Below are positions 8,483 through 17,943 of a stretch of 64,000 bases of DNA, piece by piece. The stretch lies in NCBI RefSeq assembly GCF_900113065.1, contig NZ_FOOA01000015.1, forward strand, positions 48,295 through 112,294, in the 5' to 3' direction. A program made the position numbers and the translations under genes. The stretch comes from Aureimonas phyllosphaerae. GTDB taxonomy: Bacteria > Pseudomonadota > Alphaproteobacteria > Rhizobiales > Rhizobiaceae. The notes beneath the pieces were generated by a model. The model was not told the DNA's origin and made no database searches. It was given only the letters and a program-made list of their open reading frames with translations. Position 1 is the first letter of the stretch; each line of letters begins with the position of its first letter.

Positions 8483-10032
8483 GCGACGACATCGTCCTGT
8501 CCGTCCGGGGCGCGACCAAGGTCTATCCCGGCACGCAGGCGCTCAAGGGCGTCGACTTCGACGTCCGGCGCGGCGCCGTCAACGTGCTCGTCGGCGAGAA
8601 CGGGGCCGGCAAGTCGACACTGATGAAGATCATCGCAGGCGTCGAGCAGCCGACCGAGGGCGAGATCCATCTCGACGGCAAGCTCGTCTCGCTGCCCGAC
8701 ACCGCCGCGGCCTCGCGCCACGGCATCGGCATCGTGTTCCAGGAACTCAACCTCTTCCCGAACATGAGCATCGCCGACAACATCTTCATCGGCCGCGAGA
8801 AGACGCGGCTGGGGATCGATATCGACGGCGGCGCGCAGAACGAGTTGGCCCGCGCGCTGCTCGCCCGCCTGGAGCATTCCAATTCGCCCGGCACGATGGT
8901 CGGGGACCTTCGCATCGGCGAGCAGCAGATCGTCGAGATCGCCAAGGCGCTGAGCCAGGACGCGCGCATCCTGATTCTCGACGAGCCGACGTCGGCCCTG
9001 TCGGCGACCGAGGTCGAGATCCTCTTCGGCGTGATCCGCGAGCTGAAGGCGCAAGGGGTCGCGATCGTCTACATCTCCCACCGGCTCGAGGAGCTGGTGC
9101 GCATCGGCGACTACATCACGGTCTTGCGCGACGGGCGCATCACGGGCGCGAGAGGCATGGCGGACGTCGACGTGCCCTGGATCGTGCGCGCCATGATCGG
9201 CTCGTCCTCCAAGGATTTCGCCAAGGTGGTCGAGCACGACTACGGGCCCGAGATCCTGCGCGTCGAGGACATGACCCTGCCGCGCAAGGGCGGCGGGTTC
9301 GCGGTGGACCACGTGTCGCTGTCGCTGCGCTCGGGCGAGATCGTCGGCATCTACGGGCTGATGGGCGCGGGGCGCACCGAGCTCTTCGACTGCATCATGG
9401 GCCGCGAGCCGCTGTCGACCGGCCGCGTGACGCTGGGCGGCGAGACGCTGTCCGACCGCTCGATCCACGGCCGCATCAAGCGCGGCATCGCGCTGATCCC
9501 GGAGGACCGCAAGGCGGAAGGGCTGGTGCAGATCCTCTCGGTCGCCGAGAACATGTCCATGTCGAGCCTGTCGTCCTTCACGCGGCTCTTCCACCTCGAT
9601 GTCGGTCGCGAGCGGTCGAGCGTGCGCGACTTCGTCAGGCGGCTCGCGGTCAAGGTGTCGAACATCGACAACCCGGTGTCCTCCCTGTCGGGCGGCAACC
9701 AGCAGAAGATCGTCATCGGCAAGGCGCTGATGACGGGCCCCAAAGTGCTCCTGATGGACGAGCCGAGCCGCGGCATCGACATCGGCGCGAAGGCGGAGGT
9801 GTTTCGCGTCATGCGCGAGCTGGCCGCGCAAGGGCTCGGCATCCTGTTCGTGACCTCCGACCTCGAGGAGGTGATGGAGCTGTCGGACCGCATCATCGTC
9901 ATGTCCAACGGCCGCGTCGCCGGCGAGCGCCACCGCTCCGAGACCGACGAGCCTGAGATCGTCGCCCTGTCCGCCGCCGGCCACGGCCGGGCGCCCGCCA
10001 TTCCACCGACCCGACCGGAGCCCGCCCGATGA
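8479..10032 (+). CDS. Ribose-type sugar ABC transporter ATP-binding protein (RbsA family)
   Basis: This 517-residue duplicated ATPase has an N-terminal Walker A GENGAGKST (39-47) and Walker B LILDEPTSAL. Its first signature is degenerate (LRIGEQQIVEIAK). The second half has a non-canonical Walker A (GLMGAGRTELF) and an intact LSGGNQQK signature, as in all RbsA/MglA/AraG proteins. GTG start at 8479 overlaps the DUF2291 stop; the long upstream extension of the frame is not coding. It energises uptake with the permease that overlaps its end (ATGA at 10029). Confidence 0.94.
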   Translation: MSDDIVLSVRGATKVYPGTQALKGVDFDVRRGAVNVLVGENGAGKSTLMKIIAGVEQPTEGEIHLDGKLVSLPDTAAASRHGIGIVFQELNLFPNMSIADNIFIGREKTRLGIDIDGGAQNELARALLARLEHSNSPGTMVGDLRIGEQQIVEIAKALSQDARILILDEPTSALSATEVEILFGVIRELKAQGVAIVYISHRLEELVRIGDYITVLRDGRITGARGMADVDVPWIVRAMIGSSSKDFAKVVEHDYGPEILRVEDMTLPRKGGGFAVDHVSLSLRSGEIVGIYGLMGAGRTELFDCIMGREPLSTGRVTLGGETLSDRSIHGRIKRGIALIPEDRKAEGLVQILSVAENMSMSSLSSFTRLFHLDVGRERSSVRDFVRRLAVKVSNIDNPVSSLSGGNQQKIVIGKALMTGPKVLLMDEPSRGIDIGAKAEVFRVMRELAAQGLGILFVTSDLEEVMELSDRIIVMSNGRVAGERHRSETDEPEIVALSAAGHGRAPAIPPTRPEPAR

Positions 10033-11096
10033 CCGCCACCCATCCCGCGGCCACCGCGCCCGCCAGCGACCTGTCCCTCGCGCTCCTGCTTCTCAAGGCG
10101 CGCACCTTCATCGCGCTGATCCTCGTCGTCCTGTTCTTCTCCTTCGCCGCCCCGAACTTCCTGTCGACGGCGAACCTCATCATCATGTCGGAGCATGTCG
10201 CGCTGAACGCGTTCCTCGCGATCGGCATGACCTTCGTCATCATCACCGGCGGCATCGACCTGTCGGTCGGCTCGATCGTCGGCCTCTGCGGCATGGTCGC
10301 GGGCTACCTGGTGCTGAACGGCGTGGCGATCGACCTCGTCGGCTACACCGTGTTCTTCAACACGTTCGAGATCGTGCTGATCACGCTCGGCGTCGGCGTC
10401 CTGGTCGGCGTGGTCAACGGGCTCCTGATCACCCGGCTCAACGTCGCCCCTTTCATCGCGACGCTCGGCACGCTCTACGTCGCGCGCGGGCTGGCGCTCC
10501 TGTCGTCCGACGGGGCGACCTTCCCGAACCTTCGCGGCTCGGCCGAATGGGGCACGGCGAGCTTCCCCCTGATCGGGTCCGGCTCGTTCCTCGGCATCCC
10601 CGTCTCGATCTGGACGCTGGTCGTGGTGGGGTGCGGAGCGGCCTATCTCGCCGCCCGCACGCCGCTCGGCCGCGCGATCTATGCGGTCGGCGGCAACGAG
10701 CGCGCCGCCGCCCTGTCGGGCCTGCGGGTCAACCGGACCAAGATGTTCGTCTACATGTTCTCCGGCTTCTGCGCCGCGATCGTCGGTCTGATCGTCGCAT
10801 CGCAGCTCGTCGCCTCGCATCCCGCCACCGGCGAGACCTTCGAGCTCAACGCCATCGCGGCGGCCGTGCTCGGCGGCACCTCCATGTCGGGCGGACGGGG
10901 GCGGATCGGCGGCACGATCGTCGGTGCCTTCGTAATCGGCATCCTGTCCGACGGGCTCGTGATGATGGGCGTCTCCTCGTTCTGGCAGACCGTGATCAAG
11001 GGCCTCGTCATCATCGCGGCCGTCGTCGTCGACCAGTTCCAGCAGCGCCTCCAGCAGCGGATCGCCCTCCAGCGCCAGGCGGCGCTCGCGCGCTAG
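10029..11096 (+). CDS. Ribose-type sugar ABC transporter permease (RbsC family)
   Basis: The 355-residue BPD_transp_2 permease has 8-10 membrane helices. The conserved loop GGIDLSVGSIVGLCGM (about residues 75-90) and the C-terminal signature AVLGGTSMSGGRGRIGGT are characteristic. Its ATG overlaps the ATPase stop by 4 bases. It is the last gene of the operon; a GC-rich hairpin follows immediately. Confidence 0.94.
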   Translation: MTATHPAATAPASDLSLALLLLKARTFIALILVVLFFSFAAPNFLSTANLIIMSEHVALNAFLAIGMTFVIITGGIDLSVGSIVGLCGMVAGYLVLNGVAIDLVGYTVFFNTFEIVLITLGVGVLVGVVNGLLITRLNVAPFIATLGTLYVARGLALLSSDGATFPNLRGSAEWGTASFPLIGSGSFLGIPVSIWTLVVVGCGAAYLAARTPLGRAIYAVGGNERAAALSGLRVNRTKMFVYMFSGFCAAIVGLIVASQLVASHPATGETFELNAIAAAVLGGTSMSGGRGRIGGTIVGAFVIGILSDGLVMMGVSSFWQTVIKGLVIIAAVVVDQFQQRLQQRIALQRQAALAR

Positions 11097-11100
11097 CGCG

Positions 11101-11126
11101 GCCCTCGGGCGCGGGGCCCCGAGGGC
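11101..11126 (+). terminator. Hairpin after the sugar ABC operon
   Basis: GCCCTCGGG (11101-11109) pairs with CCCGAGGGC (11118-11126) around an 8-base loop, starting 5 bases after the permease stop. No T-run follows, so it may be a weak terminator or an mRNA-stabilising 3' structure. Confidence 0.5.
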
Positions 11127-11423
11127 ATCCGCGCCCCGCGCCTCACGTGAGGTTCTTTGCCGCGACGAGGGATCGACCGCCGCAGCGGCGATCGCGGCAA
11201 GGGTCCCCCGAGACGCCTGATCGCCGAAAGGGCGGCCGTGCCGGCGCTGCAGAAGCGGCCGACGGCACGATGGATACCAACCTTCGGATGCCGACGTCGG
11301 AAGGAAAGGCTGCCGGCACGGTCACCGAAAGCCGATGGGTGACCAGTCAGCCATGCGCGGTCCGGAACGGAGACGGGAGCGAGCCGGCGCCTCCCCGCAC
11401 CGGCTCTTCACCGCGGGAGCCCC
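11127..11423. other. About 300-bp gap between convergent operons
   Basis: No coding frame with recognisable product and no clear RNA structure seen. It lies between the ends of the sugar permease gene and the convergent NmrA-type gene. Confidence 0.4.
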
Positions 11424-12308
11424 TCAGCCGTCGACCGCCGGTTTCAGGACGTCCGTGCACCATTGGCGGAAGGTCGTCGGCGTCGTGTTCTCGGGCGTGC
11501 GGGCGACGAAGTTGTCGAGCCCCTCGGCCTTGGCCGCCATCATCGCGGCATAGCCGTCCGCGATGGCCGGCGACAGGCCGCGCCGGGCGAGCGTGGCGCG
11601 GAAGTCGTCGAGCGCGACCTCGCGGAAGGCGATGGGCCGCCCGAGAGCGTCCGACATGATGCGGGCCAGGTCGTTCGGCGAAAGGTCCTCCGGTCCGAGC
11701 ACCGGCTGCTCGCCCTGACCCGTCCAGGCCCGGTCGCGCAGGAGCGTCACGGCCCTGTCGGCGATGTCGCCCGTCGCGCAGATCGGCGCCTTCAGATCGC
11801 CCGGTGCCGGCAGGTAGAACTCGCCGCGCTCGCGCAGCGAGGCGGCCTGCCGCAGCAGGTTGTCCATGAAGGACGGCATGACGAGCGCCCGAAAGGCGAC
11901 ACCGGTGGACGCGATCAGATCGTCCATGGCGAGCGAGGCCGTCACGAACCCCGCCTGCTGCGCCAGCGGCGTGCCGCGCCCCAGCGCCGAGACGCCGACG
12001 ACATGGCCGACGCCGCACCGCGCGAAGGCCTCGCAGGCCGGACGGGCGAAGCCCGCATAGACGTCGTCGAGATCGCGCGCATGCATGTCCGGCGGCGGCA
12101 GCCAGAAGACGGCGCGCGCCCCCTCGAATGCGCGGTTCACGACGACGGCATCGCCGTGCGATCCCGCGACGACGTCGACGCGCTCCCGGATTTCCGGCGG
12201 GATGCGGCCGGGATCGCGCACGACGACGCGGACGGTTTCGCCGAGATCGAGGAGCTTTGCCAGAACCTGGCTGCCGATGGCACCGGTCGGTGTGGTGACG
12301 ACGATCAT
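11424..12308 (-). CDS. NmrA-like NAD(P)-binding oxidoreductase
   Basis: The 294-residue protein has an N-terminal Rossmann motif of the atypical SDR/NmrA type (MIVVTTPTGAIGSQVLAKLL), with TGxxG for NAD(P). It continues in the style of the NmrA/QOR2 group (VRDPGRIPPEI, GVSALGRGTP). The ATG at 12308 follows an AGGAAAGG ribosome-binding site; the longer upstream frame runs into the divergent regulator and is rejected. Substrate unknown. It is divergent from an AraC regulator 112 bp away, which probably controls it. Confidence 0.82.
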   Translation of the reverse strand: MIVVTTPTGAIGSQVLAKLLDLGETVRVVVRDPGRIPPEIRERVDVVAGSHGDAVVVNRAFEGARAVFWLPPPDMHARDLDDVYAGFARPACEAFARCGVGHVVGVSALGRGTPLAQQAGFVTASLAMDDLIASTGVAFRALVMPSFMDNLLRQAASLRERGEFYLPAPGDLKAPICATGDIADRAVTLLRDRAWTGQGEQPVLGPEDLSPNDLARIMSDALGRPIAFREVALDDFRATLARRGLSPAIADGYAAMMAAKAEGLDNFVARTPENTTPTTFRQWCTDVLKPAVDG

Positions 12309-12420
12309 GACATCCACCTTTCCTGAGGGCCGACATGCGCGGCCGATGGAAATCGTATAATCCTCAAGCGGTCGGACGCTCCATGCGAGCTGGTCCAGCT
12401 TCTCTTCGAGATCGTCCAGG

Positions 12421-13332
12421 ATGCTTCCCGATCCGTTGTCCGAAGTCCTCTCGCTCCTGAAGCCTCGAAGCTCTGTATCGTCGGGCTTCGAGGCGGGCGG
12501 CGACTGGGCGGTGCGCTTTGCGGACCCGGAGGCGCGCATCAAGTGCTACGCCGTCACGCACGGGTCCTGCTGGCTGAGTGTCGAGGGGGGCGAGGCGCCC
12601 GTGCGCATCGCGGCCGGCGAATGCTTCGTCCTGCCGCGGGGGCGCCCCTTTCGCCTGGGAAGCGATCTCGTCACACCGCCCGTCGACGCCCGCACGATCT
12701 TCCCGCCCCGCGTCGTCGGTGGGGTCGTCAGCCTCAACGGTGGCGGGTCGTTCGCCCTGGTCGGCAGCCGCTTTGCGGTCGAGGGGCGGCTGGCGTCCGT
12801 CCTTCTGGACGGCCTACCCGCCATCGTGCAGGTGCGCGGCGCGGCGGACCAGGAAGCGCTCGTCTGGCTGGTCGAGCAGATGCGGCGCGAGGTGCGCGAG
12901 CCGAGACCGGGCGGCGCGCTCGTCGCAAGGCACCTCGCCCACATGATGCTCGTCCAGGCCCTGCGGCTGCATCTCGCCGATGCGGCGACGAGCGGCACCG
13001 GATGGTATTTCGCGCTCGCCCATCCGCGGCTTGCCGCGGCGATGGCGGCCCTCCACGCCGATCCCGGCCGGCGCTGGACCTTGAGCGAACTCGGACGCAT
13101 CGCCGGCATGTCGCGCTCCGCCTTCGCGCTGACCTTTCGCGAGCGCGTCGGGGAGACGCCGATCGGCTATCTCCAGCGCTGGCGGATGCTCCTGGCGGGT
13201 GAGCGCCTCAAGCAAGGCGAGCCGATCGCGGCGATCGCACCGGGGCTCGGCTACGAGTCCGAAAGCGCGTTCAGTACCGCCTTCAAGCGCACCATGGGCT
13301 GCACACCCCGCGCCTTCAGGACGCAGGCCTAG
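12421..13332 (+). CDS. AraC-family transcriptional regulator with N-terminal cupin
   Basis: This 303-residue regulator has an N-terminal AraC-type cupin domain (about residues 20-180, with GECFVLPRGRPFRLGSD). The C-terminal domain has two helix-turn-helix motifs (WTLSELGRIAGMSRSAFALTF and EPIAAIAPGLGYESESAFSTAF). It resembles AraC regulators that pair with and activate a neighbouring oxidoreductase gene. Its divergent neighbour is the NmrA-like gene, so that is the likely target. Effector unknown. Confidence 0.88.
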   Translation: MLPDPLSEVLSLLKPRSSVSSGFEAGGDWAVRFADPEARIKCYAVTHGSCWLSVEGGEAPVRIAAGECFVLPRGRPFRLGSDLVTPPVDARTIFPPRVVGGVVSLNGGGSFALVGSRFAVEGRLASVLLDGLPAIVQVRGAADQEALVWLVEQMRREVREPRPGGALVARHLAHMMLVQALRLHLADAATSGTGWYFALAHPRLAAAMAALHADPGRRWTLSELGRIAGMSRSAFALTFRERVGETPIGYLQRWRMLLAGERLKQGEPIAAIAPGLGYESESAFSTAFKRTMGCTPRAFRTQA

Positions 13333-13553
13333 AGCGCTTTCCGACCGGCTCGAATGGCCGTCATCGTCCTTCGGACGCCCGCTGCGCGGCGGGGCGCTTT
13401 CGCTCCGCGGCGGCGTTGCTCGTCGGTCACGATGCGACAGCATCGCTCCCTCCTCGCGCCTTGCCGAGAACCAAAACCACCTCCGTGCCGACCACCCGAA
13501 CCGGTCGGGAAACGCTCTCGACGAGGCCGCCGTATCGCGCCCGCAATGCGACC

Positions 13554-14600
13554 TCACACCCGATCGCCCGCCGGCCCGACCGCCACCCTCGTCGGGGCGC
13601 CGGAAGCCTGCGAGGAGGCCAGGATCGCGTCGATCAGGGCGTGGACCTTCAACGCCTCGCGTCCCAAGACGCGCGGTTCGCGGCCCTCAGTGAGACTGTC
13701 GAGAAAGTCTGCCAGCAGTCGCTGGTGGTTCGCGCTGGAGAAGGCCATGGGATCGGCGCCCGTGCCGTTGCCCACCGTTCCGTCCTCGATGCGCCACTGG
13801 CGGCCGTCCGCCAGCGTGACGGCGACGCTCGACGAATCGAGCCGCAGCGAGCCCAGGGTGCCGAACAGGTCGATCGCATCGGGAAAGCCGGGAAAGGCTG
13901 CGGTCGTCGCGCTGACCGCGCCGAGCGCGCCGTTGGGAAAGCGCAGCGCCGCGTGGGCCACGTCCTCCGTCTCCATCCGGTGGGCGCGGCTGGTCGTGGC
14001 GAAGCCCGCGACCTCATCGGGCAGGCCGACGAGCGCGATCATCGCGTCGAGTGTATGGATGCCTTGCGTGAGAAGCACGCCGCCGCCGTCGCGCGTCCGC
14101 GTTCCCCGCCCCGCTTCGTCATAGTAGCTCTGCGGCCGCCAGTTGCTGAGACGCGCGGAGACGCTGACCACCTCGCCGATGGCGCCCTCGCGGAGGAGAC
14201 GCAGGGTCCCTTCCACCGATGGGCGGAACCGGTTCTGCAGGACGACGCCGAGCCGCACGCCCGCCCCCTCCGCCGCCTCGACCAGCGCGCGGGACCGGGC
14301 CGGGTCGACCTCCAGCGGCTTCTCCAGGAGGATGTGCTTGCCGGCCGCCGCCGCCTGGCGCACGAGATCGAGATGCGTCGCGGGTGGGGTCAGGATGAGG
14401 ACGGCCTCGACCGAGCGGTCGTCGAGAAGGGCTTCGAGCCGCTCCGCCACCGGAAGCCCATGCGCTTGCCCGAACGCGGCGCGGCGCTCGGGCGACGGGC
14501 TGAACGCCCCGGCGACCTCCACGTGGGACCCGAGCGCACGAAGCGCCGCGACATGGGGGGCGGCCGCCATGCCGAGCCCGACGATTCCGATCCTCACCAT
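13554..14600 (-). CDS. Gfo/Idh/MocA family NAD(P)-dependent oxidoreductase
   Basis: This 348-residue enzyme has an N-terminal GIVGLGMAAAPH dinucleotide-binding loop and the EKPLEVD motif (about residue 93), the catalytic-lysine EKP of the family. The C-terminal GFO_IDH_MocA domain contains the conserved DGGGVLLTQGIHTLD. The ATG at 14600 has a GGGAGG site 8 bases upstream. It is divergent from uxaC and shares its control region, so it probably oxidises or reduces a sugar acid or cyclic sugar in the same uronate pathway. Exact substrate is unknown. Confidence 0.87.
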   Translation of the reverse strand: MVRIGIVGLGMAAAPHVAALRALGSHVEVAGAFSPSPERRAAFGQAHGLPVAERLEALLDDRSVEAVLILTPPATHLDLVRQAAAAGKHILLEKPLEVDPARSRALVEAAEGAGVRLGVVLQNRFRPSVEGTLRLLREGAIGEVVSVSARLSNWRPQSYYDEAGRGTRTRDGGGVLLTQGIHTLDAMIALVGLPDEVAGFATTSRAHRMETEDVAHAALRFPNGALGAVSATTAAFPGFPDAIDLFGTLGSLRLDSSSVAVTLADGRQWRIEDGTVGNGTGADPMAFSSANHQRLLADFLDSLTEGREPRVLGREALKVHALIDAILASSQASGAPTRVAVGPAGDRV

Positions 14601-14614
14601 CGACGTTCCTCCCG

Positions 14615-14678
14615 ATACAAAGTCATCATACCATTTCTGAATTTGTATGTTGACATGATCTCCGCTGCGGCACTACCG
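14615..14678. promoter_or_regulatory. Divergent control region of uxaC and the Gfo/Idh gene
   Basis: The 109-bp gap is unusually AT-rich. It holds an inverted repeat ATACAAA (14615-14621) / TTTGTAT (14642-14648) and the 11-mer TCATCATACCA (14623-14633) shared with the sugar ABC promoter at 6685. A perfect -35 TTGACA (14650-14655) on the uxaC strand has a weak -10 about 17-18 bases on. This is a good candidate operator for the FCD-GntR regulator encoded at 19236. Confidence 0.5.
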
Positions 14679-14709
14679 TCCGCTTGCCTTGGGAGGGGCT
14701 CGCGCACGC

Positions 14710-16116
14710 ATGGCACTCGTCGACCCGAACTATCTGTTTCCGGCCGAACCCGGCGTGCGCTCGCTGGCACGTGACCTCTACGGCACGGTCCGCGACCTTC
14801 CGATCGTCAGTCCGCACGGCCATACCGACCCGCGCTGGTACGCCGACAACCAGCTGTTTCCCGATCCGGCGCAGCTGCTGATCGTCCCCGATCACTACAT
14901 CTTCCGGATGCTGTTCAGCCAGGGACACCGGCTCGAGGACTTCGGCGTTCCGACGCTCGACGGTGCGCCGGTGGAAACGGACGGGCGCACGATCTGGCGA
15001 CGGTTCGCAAAGTCGTATTATCACTTTCGCGGCACGCCGACACGGCTCTGGCTCGACTACACGCTCCAGACCCTCTTCGCGCTGGACGAGCCGCTGACGG
15101 GAGCGACCGCCGACCGGCACTACGATGCGATCGCCGAGCGGCTCGCCAGCGACAGCTATCGCCCCCGTGCGCTCTACGAGCGGTTCAACATCGAAGTGAT
15201 CGCCACCACCGATGGCGCGCTGGACGATCTGTCGTCGCATCGCGCGATCCGCGACAGCGGCTGGCGGGGCCGCATCGTGCCGACCTATCGCCCGGATGCC
15301 GTGGTGGATCCCGATTTCGAGGGCTTTGCCGCCAATCTCGACCGGCTCGCCGACATCTCGGGCGCCGATACCGGCACGTGGGACGGCTATCTCGACGCGC
15401 ACCGCCGGCGTCGGGCCGCGTTCCAGGCACTCGGCGCGACGGCCACAGATCACGGCCACCCGACCGCCGAGACCGCGAACCTCACCCACACTGAAGCCGC
15501 ACGCCTGTTCGACCGGGTGCGCCTCGGCACGGCCGACGCCGGCGAGCGCGCCCTGTTCCGGGCCCAGATGCTGACCGAAATGGCGCGCATGAGCGCCGAC
15601 GACGGGCTGGTCATGCAGATCCACCCCGGCTCCATGCGCAACCATTCGGCCGCCATGTTCGCCCGCTTCGGCCGCGACAAGGGCTTCGACATCCCGACGC
15701 GCACCGACTACGTGCGCGCGCTCCAGCCGCTTCTCGACGCCGTCGGCACCGATCCGCGCGCGAGCGTCATCCTCTTCACGCTGGACGAGACGAGCTACGC
15801 ACGCGAGCTCGCCCCGCTCGCCGGCGTCTATCCCGCGTTGAAGCTCGGCCCCGCCTGGTGGTTCCACGACAGCCCGGAAGGCATGCGCCGTTTCCGCGAG
15901 GCGACGACCGAGACGGCCGGCTTCTACAACACGGTCGGCTTCAACGACGACACCCGTGCCTTCCCCTCGATCCCCGCGCGCCACGACGTCGCGCGTCGCG
16001 TCGACTGCGCCTTCCTCGCCCGCCTCGTGACCGAGCACCGCCTGCGCGAGGCGGAAGCGCACGAGCTGGCCCACGACCTCGCCTACGGCCTCGCCAAGAA
16101 GGCCTACCGGCTTTGA
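14710..16116 (+). CDS. uxaC: Glucuronate (uronate) isomerase
   Basis: This is a 468-residue UxaC-family protein of normal length. The amidohydrolase-fold metal motif is [11 protein letters not shown] (about residues 36-46), followed by other family segments ([35 protein letters not shown]). It converts D-glucuronate to D-fructuronate and D-galacturonate to D-tagaturonate in the cytoplasm. The ATG at 14710 is preceded by GGGAGGGG; an in-frame TTG at 14689 is rejected. It heads a plus-strand cluster with a TRAP transporter, GntR, kduI, kduD and kdgF. The next enzymes (uxaB/uxuB, uxuA, kdgK, eda) are not in the window. Confidence 0.95.
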   Translation: MALVDPNYLFPAEPGVRSLARDLYGTVRDLPIVSPHGHTDPRWYADNQLFPDPAQLLIVPDHYIFRMLFSQGHRLEDFGVPTLDGAPVETDGRTIWRRFAKSYYHFRGTPTRLWLDYTLQTLFALDEPLTGATADRHYDAIAERLASDSYRPRALYERFNIEVIATTDGALDDLSSHRAIRDSGWRGRIVPTYRPDAVVDPDFEGFAANLDRLADISGADTGTWDGYLDAHRRRRAAFQALGATATDHGHPTAETANLTHTEAARLFDRVRLGTADAGERALFRAQMLTEMARMSADDGLVMQIHPGSMRNHSAAMFARFGRDKGFDIPTRTDYVRALQPLLDAVGTDPRASVILFTLDETSYARELAPLAGVYPALKLGPAWWFHDSPEGMRRFREATTETAGFYNTVGFNDDTRAFPSIPARHDVARRVDCAFLARLVTEHRLREAEAHELAHDLAYGLAKKAYRL

Positions 16117-16255
16117 TACCGCCGCGTCTCAGGACGGACCCGTTCGAAGACGCGGCGGCCAGGCCCGAACGGAGGCCCGCCCCCGTGGGCGAAGCCGAAC
16201 TGGCATGACCGATCAGAACAGGGCGAAAAGCCCGGACCCTTTGGAGGAACACCCC

Positions 16256-17230
16256 ATGCGCATGATGAAACTCCTGGCGGGCGTCGCGCTCGCTTCCCTT
16301 CTCGGCATGGGCGCGGCCGGCGCCCAGACGCTCCTTCGCTCGTCCGACACCCACCCGGACGGCTATCCGACGGTCGAGGGCGTCAAGTATTTCGGCGAGC
16401 TGGTGAAGGAGCGCACGGCCGGGCGCTACGAGGTCGAGGTCTACCACTCCGCCCAGCTCGGCGAGGAGAAGGACACGATCGAGCAGGTGCGCTCGGGCGT
16501 GATCCAGCTGAACCGCGTCTCCATGGCGCCCTTCAACGGCACGGTGAAGGAGACGATCGTCCCGGCGCTGCCTTACGTGTTCCGCGACGAGGAGCACATG
16601 CACAAGGTCATGGACGGCCCGGTCGGCGACCAGATCAAGGCCGCGTTCGAGCCGGCCGGTCTCGTGGCGCTCGCCTTCTACGACGCGGGCTCGCGCTCCT
16701 TCTACAATTCCAAGAAGCCGATCCGCACGGTCGCCGACCTCGCCGGTCTCAAGTTCCGCGTCATCCAGTCCGACATCTTCGTCGACATGACGTCGGCGCT
16801 CGGCGCCAACGCCACCCCGATGCCCTACGGCGAGGTCTATTCCTCGATCGAGACTGGCGTCATCGACGGGGCCGAGAACAACTTCCCGAGCTACGACACG
16901 GCCCGCCACGTCGAGGTCGCGAAATACTATTCGCTCGACCAGCACACGATCCTTCCCGAGGTCTTCGTGATGAACAAGGCGGCCTTCGACGCCCTGACGC
17001 CGGAGGATCAGGCGATCTTCCGCCAGGCCGCCAAGGACAGCGTCGGGCGCCAGCGCGAGTTGTGGACCGCGATGACGGAAAGCTCGCGCAAGAAGGTCGA
17101 GGAGGCCGGCGCCGAGATCAACGAGGTCGAGAAGCAGGGCTTCATCGACGCGATGAAGCCGGTCTACGACAAGCACGTGAAGGACGACGTCCTGCGCAAG
17201 CTCGTCGAGGACGTGCGCGCGACGCAGTAA
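16256..17230 (+). CDS. TRAP transporter substrate-binding protein (DctP family)
   Basis: The 324-residue periplasmic protein has a signal peptide ([21 protein letters not shown]). DctP motifs are visible: [31 protein letters not shown] (with the conserved Arg for the carboxylate) and [17 protein letters not shown] binding proteins of this group bind sugar acids, and the gene follows uxaC, so glucuronate, galacturonate or an unsaturated uronate is the likely ligand. The ATG at 16256 has a GGAGG site; Met codons 2 and 3 residues later are alternatives. The small and large permeases follow. Confidence 0.92.
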   Translation: MRMMKLLAGVALASLLGMGAAGAQTLLRSSDTHPDGYPTVEGVKYFGELVKERTAGRYEVEVYHSAQLGEEKDTIEQVRSGVIQLNRVSMAPFNGTVKETIVPALPYVFRDEEHMHKVMDGPVGDQIKAAFEPAGLVALAFYDAGSRSFYNSKKPIRTVADLAGLKFRVIQSDIFVDMTSALGANATPMPYGEVYSSIETGVIDGAENNFPSYDTARHVEVAKYYSLDQHTILPEVFVMNKAAFDALTPEDQAIFRQAAKDSVGRQRELWTAMTESSRKKVEEAGAEINEVEKQGFIDAMKPVYDKHVKDDVLRKLVEDVRATQ

Positions 17231-17347
17231 GGCGGCTCCCTCGGGGTCGGCGCAGTCGCCCCCGATCCCCCATCCTGACCGCCCGTCGGCCGCGCGTCAC
17301 CGCGCGCGGCACCGGCGCCCTGCACTCCCCGCGCAACGGATGATCCG

Positions 17348-17938
17348 ATGTCCGCACAGCCGATCTATGGCGTCCCGATCCTGTCACGGTTCAACCTCGC
17401 CGCCCTCTATGTCGCGGGCATCGGGCTCGTCCTGATGACGCTGATCGTCGGCTGGCAGGTGTTCTGCCGCTACGTCCTCAACGATTCTCCGAGCTGGACG
17501 GAACCGGGCGCCGTGATGCTGATGAGCTGGTTCATTTTTCTGGGCGCCGCCGTCGGCGTGCGCGAGAACAACCATCTCGGCTTCGACGTCCTCCTTTATG
17601 TCGTGCCGCCCGGCGGCAAGAAGTGGCTGCGGATGATCTCCGACATCGCGATCCTCGTCTTCGGGATCGGCATGGTCTGGTACGGCTCCAGCCTCGTCGC
17701 GCTCACCGCCGCGACCACGCTGCCCGCGCTCGGCATCTCCGGCGCCTGGGACTACTACCCGATCGTCGGCGGCGGGGCGCTCGTCTCGCTCTTCGCGCTG
17801 GAGCGCATCGTCCTGCGCCTGTCGGGCGCGCCGATCGACGCGGCGCTCGACGAGGTCGCCCCGTCCGAGATCGCGGTCGAACTCGAGAACATCGCCGACG
17901 TGCGCCGCGACGCGGCCGACCTCAACACCAAGGGCTGA
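17348..17938 (+). CDS. TRAP transporter small permease (DctQ family)
   Basis: This 196-residue protein has four membrane helices in the DctQ pattern and the family segment RYVLNDSPSWTEPGAVMLMSWFIFLGAA (about residues 40-67). The C-terminal 40 residues or so are an acidic cytoplasmic tail. It bridges the binding protein and the large permease, whose gene begins 5 bases downstream. Confidence 0.9.
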   Translation: MSAQPIYGVPILSRFNLAALYVAGIGLVLMTLIVGWQVFCRYVLNDSPSWTEPGAVMLMSWFIFLGAAVGVRENNHLGFDVLLYVVPPGGKKWLRMISDIAILVFGIGMVWYGSSLVALTAATTLPALGISGAWDYYPIVGGGALVSLFALERIVLRLSGAPIDAALDEVAPSEIAVELENIADVRRDAADLNTKG

Positions 17939-17943
17939 CCGTC

